From positions 1-10,638 of the forward strand of contig JAFYIM010000077.1 of assembly GCA_017538635.1 (NCBI GenBank): 10,638 bases of DNA, in the 5' to 3' direction. The stretch is from a bacterium (lineage in GTDB: Bacteria; UBA3054). The position numbers and the translations under genes are program-made. Under the pieces are notes generated by a model. That model had not been told where the DNA came from and searched no databases. It saw only the letters and a program-made list of their open reading frames with translations. This document shows, in pieces, positions 1 through 7,168 of the stretch. Positions within the stretch are counted from its first letter, which is position 1; every line of letters begins with the position of its first letter.

Positions 1-200
1 AAGCCCCAGGCGCCGTCCGCAAGGACTCTGACGCCGATTCCGAACTTGGAGTTTTGCTCGCAGCCTCTCAGTTCGCCTTGCAAAAAGAAAAGCGATTCCG
101 ATTCGTCGTAATCATGGAATCTGACGTCGGCGTATTCGGCGCCGGCGGCTTTCAAGCGCGCGAGCTGATCGCGCAGAAGGGGAAGGTAAACGCTATTCAT
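1..200 (-). CDS. TldD/PmbA family metalloprotease, N-terminal fragment (cut by window edge)
   Basis: Reading leftward from the ATG at 200-198, 66 codons remain open to the window edge, starting MNSVYLPLLRDQLARLKAAG. The later segments YADVRFHDYDESESLFF and GIGVRVLADGAWGF match the start of TldD/PmbA proteins. In that family an ADVR-type strand is followed by a strand that includes G-x-GVRV-x-x-x-GAWGF. These proteins are zinc-dependent peptidases acting in the cytoplasm, often as a TldD/TldE pair that processes modified peptides. The metal-binding HExxxH-type motif and the C-terminal domain lie outside the window, so TldD (active) cannot be told from TldE/PmbA (inactive partner). An AAGGA Shine-Dalgarno at 204-208 sits 3 nt from the ATG, rather close. 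A strong promoter lies at 235-263. The gene is divergent from the Rep-type helicase. Confidence 0.8.
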   Translation of the reverse strand, partial: MNSVYLPLLRDQLARLKAAGAEYADVRFHDYDESESLFFLQGELRGCEQNSKFGIGVRVLADGAWG

Positions 201-234
201 AGATCCTTAAGATGTAAGTTTAATAATCTACTTT

Positions 235-263
235 ATTTTACTAATCCAGCGCCTTTTTGTCAA
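235..263 (-). promoter_or_regulatory. Sigma-70-type promoter for the TldD/PmbA gene
   Basis: On the minus strand a perfect TTGACA (-35, 263-258) is followed by a 17-nt spacer and TAAAAT (-10, 240-235). This would start transcription near 228 and give a leader of about 28 nt carrying the AAGGA Shine-Dalgarno. It is the best match to the housekeeping consensus in the window. The intergenic stretch 201-313 otherwise holds only this promoter and the divergent helicase promoter. Confidence 0.75.
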
Positions 264-297
264 AGCGGGAAGAGGTTAAAAACGCGCCGGTTGATTT

Positions 298-313
298 TGC
301 TATAATTCTCCCC
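298..313 (+). promoter_or_regulatory. Extended -10 promoter predicting a leaderless helicase mRNA
   Basis: A perfect TATAAT at 301-306 is preceded by TGC at 298-300, giving the extended -10 form TG-N-TATAAT. No convincing -35 hexamer is present at 16-18 nt spacing; the nearest candidate is TTAAAA at 276-281, with 19 nt. The -10 ends 7 nt before the ATG at 314, so initiation at the usual distance would put the first transcribed base at or next to the A of the start codon. No Shine-Dalgarno precedes the ATG. Confidence 0.65.
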
Positions 314-2323
314 ATGAGAGTTGATCTAGGAGGACTTAATTCCCGCCAGAGGGAGGCGGCGGAGACTATAGAAGGGCCGGTTCTGGTGCTTTCCGGAGCC
401 GGAACAGGCAAGACCCGCACCATCACCTACAGAATAGCCAATATGCTTTCCCACGGCATCGCTCCAAATAAGATCTTAGCCGTGACTTTTACGAACAAGG
501 CCGCCGCGGAAATGGCGGAAAGGATAAGGGCACTGGCGGGAGAAGCGGCCAAGGAGATGCAGATCTCGACTTTCCACAGTTTGGGCCTCAAGATCATCAG
601 GGAAAACACGGAATATTTCGGGCTTCCTTCCGCTTTCACCATTTACGACACGGCAGATCAGGTCGCGGTGGCCAGGAAAGGTTTGAGGGAACTGAAAGTT
701 CCCAACAAAAAGTTCGATCCTGACAAGATCTTGTGGCAAATGCAGAACGCCAGGACTGCCGATTACGACAAGATCTCTCCCAATTGTCAGGACCCCGAGG
801 ACGCCTGGGCCATCCAGCATCTCTGGCCGTATTACCGCGACGCGTTGTCCAAGTGCGGGGCGGTCGATTTCGAAGACTTGCTTTTCATGCCTCTTAGGCT
901 TTTCAAGGAGCGAAGAGATATCCTGGCGGAATACCAGAAACGCTTTCAATACGCCCTGGTGGACGAATACCAAGATACGAACGAAGCGCAGTTCGAGATC
1001 ATGCGTCTCTTGACGATGAAGAGCCGCAACCTCTGCGCGGTCGGCGACGACGACCAGTCCATTTACGGCTGGCGCGGCGCGGTCATCAAAAACATCCTTG
1101 ATTTTGAGAAGAATTACAAGGAAGCCAAAGTCATAAGGCTGGAGGAGAACTACCGCTCCACCCAGACGATCCTGGACGCCGCCAACTGTGTCATTAAGAA
1201 CAACAAGTTCCGAAAAACCAAGAAACTCTTCACCGCCAACGGACGCGGAGAGAAAGTCAAGCTTTTCTGCGCTGAGAACGAAGAGTCGGAGTGCGCAAGA
1301 TTGACGGAGCTTATAGCCGATCTTCATGCGAAAAAGGTTCCCTACGGCGACATGGCCGTCCTTATGCGCACCAACACGCAGTCTATGCGCTATGAAGAAG
1401 CTTTGCGGCGCGCCAGGATCCCTTACGTCCTGAAGGGCAACTTAAGTTTTCTGGACCGCAAGGAAATGCGGGACTTTTTAGGATATCTCAAGCTTATGGT
1501 CAACACTTTGGACGAAGAAGCGATCATGCGCGTCATCAACATTCCGAAGAGGAAGATCGGCGCGACAAGTTTGAAAAAACTTTCCGATTTCGCGGGCGAG
1601 CACAACTGGGATCTTTACACCGCGCTGGGGCATATAGAGGAATGCAAGGAGATAAAAGGCCAGACAAGGGAAGCGATGAAATCCTTCCACGATCTTGTCG
1701 AGCGCTACCGCGGTCTTGTCAGGCCGGGGAACTACGCGCGTTTCGTAAGAGATATCTGGGAGGATCTGAACTACGAGCAGGAGATCAGCGAACTCGATAC
1801 GGCGGACAGAGAGGAGCGCCTTGGCAACGTCAGCCAGCTCATTGAAAGCATCAGTTATTTCGAAAGGGAAAATCCCAATTCGGGACTTGACGATTACCTA
1901 CAGCAGCTGCACCTGCAGGAAGAGGACGAAGAGGACGACGACGACAAGGATATGAAAGACAAGAACAAGGTCAAGATGATGACCATCCATTCCAGCAAAG
2001 GTTTGGAGTTCCCTTACGTCTTCATTGTCGGCATCAACGACGGAATACTTCCCCATGAACGTTCTGTCAACGAAGGCAGCCTGGAAGAAGAGCGCCGGCT
2101 CTTCTACGTCGCTGTGACCAGGGCTAAGAAAGACCTATATCTGCTTTATCCGGCGGAAAGGACAAGATACGGCGTCACGGAAGCCTGCGAGAAGTCGCGC
2201 TTCATAGAAGAGATCGACGAAGAGCTTCTTGAGACTTATGACGAAACGGTTCCCAGCGAAGTGACGGACGACGAAGAGGACGAGATCTTCGCAAAATTGA
2301 AAGGCATGTTCGATAAGAAATAG
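314..2323 (+). CDS. rep: Rep-type SF1A ATP-dependent DNA helicase (UvrD/Rep/PcrA family)
   Basis: This 669-residue protein is an ATP-driven 3'-5' DNA helicase of superfamily 1A, acting on the chromosome in replication restart or repair. All SF1A motifs are present. They are a Q-motif region (LNSRQREA, 8-15), Walker A GAGTGKT (28-34), motif Ia AVTFTNKAA (56-64), motif Ib STFHSLG (85-91), motif II VDEYQDTN (216-223), motif III VGDDDQSIYGWRGA (243-256), motif IV EENYRS (277-282), motif V TIHSSKGLEFP (557-567) and motif VI ERRLFYVAVTRAKK (593-606). Length, the STFHSLGLKIIRE segment, the region before motif V and the LKGM-type tail resemble E. coli Rep (673 residues, recalled) more than UvrD, but the split among Rep, PcrA and UvrD is by inspection only. 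An acidic run lies at 536-545. An in-frame TTG at 257 would add 19 residues; ATG 314 is preferred because alignment to the family begins right after it and a -10 element lies between the two. The gene converges on the glycosyltransferase with a 5-bp gap. Confidence 0.9.
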   Translation: MRVDLGGLNSRQREAAETIEGPVLVLSGAGTGKTRTITYRIANMLSHGIAPNKILAVTFTNKAAAEMAERIRALAGEAAKEMQISTFHSLGLKIIRENTEYFGLPSAFTIYDTADQVAVARKGLRELKVPNKKFDPDKILWQMQNARTADYDKISPNCQDPEDAWAIQHLWPYYRDALSKCGAVDFEDLLFMPLRLFKERRDILAEYQKRFQYALVDEYQDTNEAQFEIMRLLTMKSRNLCAVGDDDQSIYGWRGAVIKNILDFEKNYKEAKVIRLEENYRSTQTILDAANCVIKNNKFRKTKKLFTANGRGEKVKLFCAENEESECARLTELIADLHAKKVPYGDMAVLMRTNTQSMRYEEALRRARIPYVLKGNLSFLDRKEMRDFLGYLKLMVNTLDEEAIMRVINIPKRKIGATSLKKLSDFAGEHNWDLYTALGHIEECKEIKGQTREAMKSFHDLVERYRGLVRPGNYARFVRDIWEDLNYEQEISELDTADREERLGNVSQLIESISYFERENPNSGLDDYLQQLHLQEEDEEDDDDKDMKDKNKVKMMTIHSSKGLEFPYVFIVGINDGILPHERSVNEGSLEEERRLFYVAVTRAKKDLYLLYPAERTRYGVTEACEKSRFIEEIDEELLETYDETVPSEVTDDEEDEIFAKLKGMFDKK

Positions 2324-2334
2324 CCTTTTTATCG
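2311..2334. terminator. Weak hairpin spanning the two convergent stop codons
   Basis: CGATAA (2311-2316) and AAA (2318-2320) can pair with TTT (2326-2328) and TTATCG (2329-2334). This makes a 9-bp stem with one bulged G and a TAGCC loop. It overlaps the helicase stop (2321-2323) and the glycosyltransferase stop (2331-2329). It could act as a bidirectional end point for the two units, but it is A/T-rich and lacks a clear U-tract on either side. Confidence 0.25.
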
Positions 2335-3546
2335 GCAGAGACTGAGCAGCGCTTCGCTCAGGATGGCGGTCGTATTCCTGGAGGAGAAGAAGGAACTCTC
2401 TTCTTCCGTATAGCGGTAGGTTTTCAGTTCGGGGTCTTGTTCCCAGGCTTTTGCGAGCGTTTCAATTTTTTCCGCTATGTCGTTAACATCAGACTGCTCG
2501 GCGGTCAGACCGTGAAGCTTTTCGACGTATTTCCAGGTCGGGCTGCCTTTGTCCGAAACGGCCAGGATGGGTTTGCCGGAGCCGACATAGTCGGGCAGTT
2601 TTGAAAGCAGGGAGTTTTTGACGACATCGATGGAAAAGAGTGCGGTAGCTTTTTTCATCCAGCCCAGGCTTTCGAGATAGGGGACTTTCGCTATGAAGTC
2701 AAGGTTTTCTTCCAGGCCCAGCGCTTTCGCTTCGTTTTTGTATTTGCTGGGATCAAGGCCTATGAAATGCGCGATCATTTGCGAACGGAATCTCGGTTCC
2801 TTGTCCAAAAAGATCTTGAGGGCTTGGAAAAAGTTCAGGGGATTGTGCCTGCCGTAGAAGGAGCCGACGTGGACAAGGTTAAGCTTGTCAGGGAAAGGCT
2901 CGACTTCGGGATAGAGCGTCTTGTCAAAGCAGTGGGGGACAGTTAGCCCTTTTTTCTGGATCTCGGGAGAGTATTTCCCCAAGACGAGCTTTTGCGTTGC
3001 TTCCGTTGTGAAGCAAAGCTTGTCAGCCAATTCAACTACTGAGCGTTCCTGGGCGCGGTTCACAGCGGAAATGGGCCAAAATCTTCTGTGGTAGGCGTTG
3101 TCCACCCAGGGATCGCTGAAATGGGCCAGCCAGGGCAGATTGTAAAGCTTCTTTATTTCCCTGGCGAGAAGATGGCTCGACCATTGCAGGCCGAAAGAAG
3201 CCAGGCAGTCGAAGCTTTCTTTTTCAAGCAGTTTTTTCAGGGCTTTTTTGCCAGCATAGCGCCAGACATATTTGTCGTCCGGCATGCCGAGGGAAAGGCT
3301 GGCCGTAACGTTGGAGAAAAACCAGTTCTCGAAGGTATAGCCCGGGATGAGCTTTATGCTTTTGTCAAGTTTTTCGCCAAGAGCCGGGTCAAGCTTGTCT
3401 TTCAAAAGCTTGGGGTCGGCAGTATAGACCGTAAGCTTCCAGCCGGCTTCAGTTAGGGCGTTGGCGGTCTTAAGGAGCTGCAAGGACCTCGCCAGAAGCT
3501 GGGGCGGGAAAATGAAGGAGACTATCAGAAGCCTTTTATTCGGCAT
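2329..3546 (-). CDS. GT4-like glycosyltransferase (GT-B fold)
   Basis: The 405-residue protein looks like a cytoplasmic GT-B glycosyltransferase that would transfer a sugar from a nucleotide-sugar donor during envelope or surface glycan synthesis. Donor and acceptor cannot be read from the sequence. The N-terminal Rossmann half begins LLIVSFIFPPQLLARSLQL and continues TANALTEAGWKLTVYTAD, the usual GT4 pattern of a PP-containing loop followed by a helix and strand. The C-terminal half has NLVHVGSFYGRHNPLNFFQA, a linker with LDFIAKVPYLES, and SKLPDYVGSGKPILAVSDKG, the position of the donor-binding helix (family form KLxEYxAxGKPVxA). No signal peptide or membrane helix is seen. It is last in the minus-strand unit, and its ATG overlaps the end of the upstream YfhO-like gene by 11 nt, implying coupled translation. 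There is no clear Shine-Dalgarno. Confidence 0.8.
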   Translation of the reverse strand: MPNKRLLIVSFIFPPQLLARSLQLLKTANALTEAGWKLTVYTADPKLLKDKLDPALGEKLDKSIKLIPGYTFENWFFSNVTASLSLGMPDDKYVWRYAGKKALKKLLEKESFDCLASFGLQWSSHLLAREIKKLYNLPWLAHFSDPWVDNAYHRRFWPISAVNRAQERSVVELADKLCFTTEATQKLVLGKYSPEIQKKGLTVPHCFDKTLYPEVEPFPDKLNLVHVGSFYGRHNPLNFFQALKIFLDKEPRFRSQMIAHFIGLDPSKYKNEAKALGLEENLDFIAKVPYLESLGWMKKATALFSIDVVKNSLLSKLPDYVGSGKPILAVSDKGSPTWKYVEKLHGLTAEQSDVNDIAEKIETLAKAWEQDPELKTYRYTEEESSFFSSRNTTAILSEALLSLCR

Positions 3547-4810
3547 TTTTCTTAGGCAGGAAGCAAAGCGCTAAGGTTAAGATGGAAAACAAAGGCAAAA
3601 AGATAATGTGCGAGTAGTCGCAGATGATCGAGCTAAGGTCGCGCTTAGAGAAAATGAAAGTCACCTTGTGAGATCCTTTCGGAACAGGGACCGCCTGCTG
3701 CATAAGGTTGCAGCGGACAACGTCGGTTTTAACACCGTCAACTTCGGCCTTCCAGCCTTCCAGCGGTTCGCAGGCCAAAACAGCGTAGCCCGGAAAATCA
3801 AAAGAAGTCTGCAGCTCCACATTCTCCGGCGTGAAATTCACAATGGAAAGCGTATTGGTGCCGTCTCCTTTTTCAAGCGGTTCGCCAGATTGGAGCAGGC
3901 AGACGGCGACAGGATCGGTCTCGGCTTTGTTCATAACTGCAAGCGCATCCTCAATTTTGGGGACAAGGACGGCGCTTTGCGGAGCGTAGAAGCGAGGCAG
4001 AGTTTTCTCCAGTTCGCCGATAGTCTGGCGCTGGCCCTGGAAGCTGAAATTGCCGACAGGCTTATAGGAAACTCCTTCGCCCTTCAAGTAAGCGAGTTCC
4101 TCCGCACCGCCCAAAACGTAGCGGACGTTCGCGTAGAGCAGGCGCTTTGCGATTTTGAGATCGTCTCCGTAAAAGAATGCTTTGCGCCAGACGCTGGGAC
4201 GGGAATCAGCCGGCACGTCGATCGTCGGGATATCGTAAAGCGGGAAATACTCTGAGATCCAGGGATTGTAGAAGGCTTTGTTTATGGCGTGCACTCTGTA
4301 GAGCTTGTCAAGCTTCGCAAGCTTTTTGACGCCGTCAGGGCAGGAGAGATCGCGGTAATCGGGAATGATGTAGCGCGTCGCGGTGTACAGGCCCTGAATA
4401 ATAAGGACTGCGATGATCGCGCCGAGAACGAAGGCGCGCTTTTCTTTTCCTATGTTGGCTCCGGATCGAAGCAGGAGAATTGCGGCGCCGACAACGATCA
4501 AAGCGACGCTTCCCCAGAGCACAGACCGAGAGCGCTGGGCGACGATCAAGCCAAGCTTACCGTCCGTCATCTGGGCCAGCTGATTGTCTATCGCACTCTT
4601 TGGAACGCCGCGCTGCCTTAGCATCTGGACCTGACTCTGGATCATCGGGTTCTGATTGAGATCCGAGATCATCTCAGCGCGTTTTGACGCGCCGAAACTA
4701 CCGCTTATGACGGAGAGGAAGATGAGCGTTCCCCAAAGCAGCAATACAAGCCAGAAAATGGTGAAGAGCTTGTCGCCGTTGCCTAAATTTTGCCAGAAGC
4801 GCTTAAGCAT
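3536..4810 (-). CDS. YfhO-like membrane protein, C-terminal half
   Basis: This 424-residue protein has membrane segments near 15-36, 97-115, 126-144 and 397-418. A large region between the third and the last (about 150-395) is probably exported. Its end resembles the C-terminus of YfhO-type proteins: LSIVNFTPENVELQTSFDFP, then a segment with EGWKAEVDG and VPVPKGSHKVTFIF, like the family's GWxAxVDG and VxVPxGxHxVxF blocks. Family members are multi-spanning GT-C-type envelope proteins; in Firmicutes YfhO is linked to glycosylation of lipoteichoic acid. The N-terminal multi-helix part of such proteins is missing here but is encoded just upstream. The ATG overlaps that gene by 8 nt and has an excellent AAGGAGG at 4823-4817, so it looks like a genuine separate start rather than a simple frameshift. 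A polar loop at 50-84 is unusual. Confidence 0.7.
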   Translation of the reverse strand: MLKRFWQNLGNGDKLFTIFWLVLLLWGTLIFLSVISGSFGASKRAEMISDLNQNPMIQSQVQMLRQRGVPKSAIDNQLAQMTDGKLGLIVAQRSRSVLWGSVALIVVGAAILLLRSGANIGKEKRAFVLGAIIAVLIIQGLYTATRYIIPDYRDLSCPDGVKKLAKLDKLYRVHAINKAFYNPWISEYFPLYDIPTIDVPADSRPSVWRKAFFYGDDLKIAKRLLYANVRYVLGGAEELAYLKGEGVSYKPVGNFSFQGQRQTIGELEKTLPRFYAPQSAVLVPKIEDALAVMNKAETDPVAVCLLQSGEPLEKGDGTNTLSIVNFTPENVELQTSFDFPGYAVLACEPLEGWKAEVDGVKTDVVRCNLMQQAVPVPKGSHKVTFIFSKRDLSSIICDYSHIIFLPLFSILTLALCFLPKKNAE

Positions 4811-6038
4811 GGCTTTCCTCCTTGCAGAGCATGGAGAATCCCGTGGCGCTCAAAGCTGAAAGGGCGAGCATTACTGGGTAGAGGAACTTTATCGGGTTGC
4901 GCATGTCGCTCATCATCGGCAGATGATAGAAGATCCTGTACGGCCCGAAGCCCGAGGCGCTCCCCGGCGAAACGTCGCAGTAGCGTCCGTAGGAAAGCAA
5001 AAGCCCGATCAAGGCCACGATCGTCCAGAAGATTGTCAGGCCTTTTTCCTTCTCAAAAAAGAGAGAGGCGATGGCCAGGAGCGACAGAAGAATAACGACG
5101 GCGCCTTCCGCTTGGGTATTCAGCGAGAAATTCTCCATGCCGCCTTTGGGCCAGGACAGGCTTTGCCCGATCCTGCCGTAGTAGGGCCCGGTTTCGTCCT
5201 GGTTGCTCCAGCCCATGATGCCTGGGAAGACGAGCGAACCGGTTTCCGTAATCGGCAGCGACCACTGCGTCGCCCAGTCCCATTTCTGCAAAGGCGTTTC
5301 CGTTACAGTCTGGACTTCCGCGCCCTTTGCGCTCTTCGATATCCCCAGCACATAGAAAAAAGCGTGGGAGCCGAAAGCGATGAAGACCATGGCGGCCAGA
5401 GCAAATCCCAAAAAGAGTTTGCCGAAGGCTTTTTTATCCCAGGTCTTCCACAGCAGGAAGAGCCCGAAACAGAAAAGCACGATGAGCATGATGAAGCCGA
5501 TGTCGAACTGGTAGCGCAGGACCAGGGCGGACAAGACGCCGCTCCAGACCATCGCCACGACGCTTCTTTTGTTAAGCGCTTTCGCCACAGCGAAAAGGTC
5601 GAACATGAAGGCGGCCCACATCATGAACGTTCCGGCGTGACCACTAAAAACGCAGGTGATGTAGTGGCCCGAGAAAAGCAAAGAAAGCGCGCCGACAAAG
5701 GCTGGAAGGGCGGAAAGCCCCATCTCCAAAAGGAAAAAGTAAAAGCCCAGCGCCGCCAAGAAGGCGCAGAGCGAAAAGACTACGGTGTTGTAAAAAGTGG
5801 GCGGCACAAACCGCCTGATAGGGGAATAGACTTCGTAGTTGGCCGTGTGCCCGTTTCCCAGGTAGCCGTCCTCCGACCACATCACTCCGCTCGGTTTGGC
5901 GGCTATCTGGGCTTTCCTTACGATCTGATGGTAAGGGGAATCGTTGGCCACTACGGGTTTCGGCGGCAGCAGCACGTTGTGAAAGACTGCCGCCGTAACG
6001 ACAAGAAGACCTAAGATGGAAAGAAGATGTTTGCGCAT
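4803..6038 (-). CDS. YfhO-like multi-spanning membrane protein, N-terminal half
   Basis: This 411-residue protein is very hydrophobic, with about nine or ten predicted helices. The first is at roughly 4-24, then 83-104, 110-130, 135-155, 160-175, 178-198, 208-230, 312-328, 333-350 and 385-404. An exported loop with NDSPYHQI (32-39) and YLGNGHTANYEVYSP (59-73) follows helix 1. FSGH occurs at 122-125 and again at 131-134, and LSYGRY...YRIFYHLPMMSDMRNP runs to about 382. These resemble the GT-C-like N-terminal part of YfhO proteins, whose full length is about 800-900 residues, but the chain stops just where the C-terminal part should begin. A role in moving sugar onto envelope polymers outside the membrane is inferred. 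The start is ATG 6038, whose A is shared with the gcvT stop (TGATG); a TTG one codon earlier is possible. No good Shine-Dalgarno is present, so translation is probably coupled to gcvT. Confidence 0.7.
   Translation of the reverse strand: MRKHLLSILGLLVVTAAVFHNVLLPPKPVVANDSPYHQIVRKAQIAAKPSGVMWSEDGYLGNGHTANYEVYSPIRRFVPPTFYNTVVFSLCAFLAALGFYFFLLEMGLSALPAFVGALSLLFSGHYITCVFSGHAGTFMMWAAFMFDLFAVAKALNKRSVVAMVWSGVLSALVLRYQFDIGFIMLIVLFCFGLFLLWKTWDKKAFGKLFLGFALAAMVFIAFGSHAFFYVLGISKSAKGAEVQTVTETPLQKWDWATQWSLPITETGSLVFPGIMGWSNQDETGPYYGRIGQSLSWPKGGMENFSLNTQAEGAVVILLSLLAIASLFFEKEKGLTIFWTIVALIGLLLSYGRYCDVSPGSASGFGPYRIFYHLPMMSDMRNPIKFLYPVMLALSALSATGFSMLCKEESHA
4817..4823 (-). promoter_or_regulatory. Strong Shine-Dalgarno for the second YfhO-like gene
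   Basis: AAGGAGG on the minus strand lies 6 nt upstream of the ATG at 4810-4808, inside the last codons of the preceding gene. It decides that the second half is translated from its own start. Confidence 0.7.
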
Positions 6039-7138
6039 CAAGCGGTGGTCTTGCGTCTGGCCGTGCCTTCCTTGTAGAAGGGCGTGGGAACGACTTCGGC
6101 TTCAAGAAGCTTGCGGCCGTTGTCGATCGCGAGTTTCGTGCCTAATTCGCAATAATCTTTGTCAACGTAGGCGAAAGCGATGGCGTAGCCTAGACTCGGC
6201 GCCAGGGATCCGCTCGTCACGGTGCCGACGACTTTGTCGCCGCTAAGAACGTTCTGGCCGTTGCGGCCGCTCTGCTTGGTCGTGAGCTGAAGTCCTACGA
6301 GTTTCCTCGGGGTGCCTTCCGCCAGCTCTTTCATGACGACGTCTCTGCCGATGTAATTCTCTTTCTCTTTGGCGATGGCGAAGGTCAGGCCGCTGGCGAC
6401 GGGGGACATCGTGTCGTTCATCTCATGGCCGTAGAGCGGAAGCCCACATTCCAATCTCAGGGTGTCCCTGGCGCCAAGGCCGGCGGGAACGGGAACGCCC
6501 GTTGCGAGCAGCGCGTCCCAAACGGGCTTGCACATTTCGACGTCGATGTAGATCTCGAAACCGTATTCGCCGGTGTAGCCGGTGCGGGAAACTATGGCGC
6601 GCTTACCTAGAACTTTCGTCTCCACGAAGGTGTAATATTTCATCTCTTTGAGGTCGTATTCGCAGATCGGCTGCAAGGCTTCTGCGGAAGCGGGGCCCTG
6701 AAGATCGAGTTTCGCGACCTGGCTGGAAGCCTCGTCAAATTTTGTGTCGGGAGAGAGGCGGGCGCTGATCCATTTGGCGTCGTTCTCACGCGTTCCGGCG
6801 TTCACCACCACCATGAATTTTTCTTCAGAGAGACGGTAGGTGATAAGGTCGTCCTGAGTTCCGCCCTGCTCGTTGAGAAGGAAGCCGTAACGGCACCGGC
6901 CGATGGCCAGTGTGGAAAGCTCGCAGGTGAAGAGCTTGTTAAGGTCACTTAAAGCGTTGGGGCCGGAAACGAAAAATTCGCCCATGTGGCAGATGTCGAA
7001 AAGAGCGGCTTTCGTGCGGCAGGCGGTGTGTTCCTCAACGATGGAAGTGTACTGGATGGGCATGTCCCATCCGCCGAAGGGAGCCATCTTGGCGCCCATA
7101 GCGACGTGAACGTCATACAAGGGGGTTTTCAGGCACAT
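6038..7138 (-). CDS. gcvT: Aminomethyltransferase, T-protein of the glycine cleavage system
   Basis: This cytoplasmic enzyme takes the aminomethyl group from the H-protein lipoyl arm, releases ammonia and forms 5,10-methylenetetrahydrofolate. It is 366 residues, the normal length for GcvT. Recognisable blocks are TPLYDVHVAMGAKMAPFGGW (5-24), HTACRTKAALFDICHMGE (37-54), GGTQDDLITY (92-101) with the Asp pair that includes the catalytic acid, VVNAGTREND (111-120), a GYTGE-GFEIY folate-site block near 198-208, and GLGARDTLRLECGLPLYGHE followed by MSPVASGL. The C-terminal domain ends in VPTPFYKEGTARRKTTA. All key positions look intact. The genes for H- and P-proteins are not in the window. An AAGGA at 7150-7146 is 7 nt from the ATG, and the LysM gene ends 30 nt upstream, so it is second in the unit. 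Its setting among envelope genes is unusual. Confidence 0.95.
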   Translation of the reverse strand: MCLKTPLYDVHVAMGAKMAPFGGWDMPIQYTSIVEEHTACRTKAALFDICHMGEFFVSGPNALSDLNKLFTCELSTLAIGRCRYGFLLNEQGGTQDDLITYRLSEEKFMVVVNAGTRENDAKWISARLSPDTKFDEASSQVAKLDLQGPASAEALQPICEYDLKEMKYYTFVETKVLGKRAIVSRTGYTGEYGFEIYIDVEMCKPVWDALLATGVPVPAGLGARDTLRLECGLPLYGHEMNDTMSPVASGLTFAIAKEKENYIGRDVVMKELAEGTPRKLVGLQLTTKQSGRNGQNVLSGDKVVGTVTSGSLAPSLGYAIAFAYVDKDYCELGTKLAIDNGRKLLEAEVVPTPFYKEGTARRKTTA

Positions 7139-7168
7139 ATTTGTTTCCTTAGATTGTGTGGTTGGTTG

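Noticed and set aside
257..313. TTG start adding 19 residues to the helicase
   Set aside because: It lies upstream of the TATAAT promoter element at 301-306, and the extra residues do not resemble the family. Conserved sequence begins right after ATG 314.
327..332. AGGAGG resembling a Shine-Dalgarno near the helicase start
   Set aside because: It lies inside the coding sequence, downstream of ATG 314, and no in-frame start codon follows at a suitable distance.
476..1327. Open frame of 283 codons on the minus strand inside the helicase gene
   Set aside because: It lies antisense to conserved helicase motifs I to IV, and its product resembles no known family. It is a by-product of codon use.
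4923..6014. Long open frame of 363 codons on the plus strand opposite the first YfhO-like gene
   Set aside because: Its product is Arg/Gly/His/Gln-rich low-complexity sequence with no recognisable domain, while the opposite strand encodes a clear membrane protein. It is an antisense shadow.
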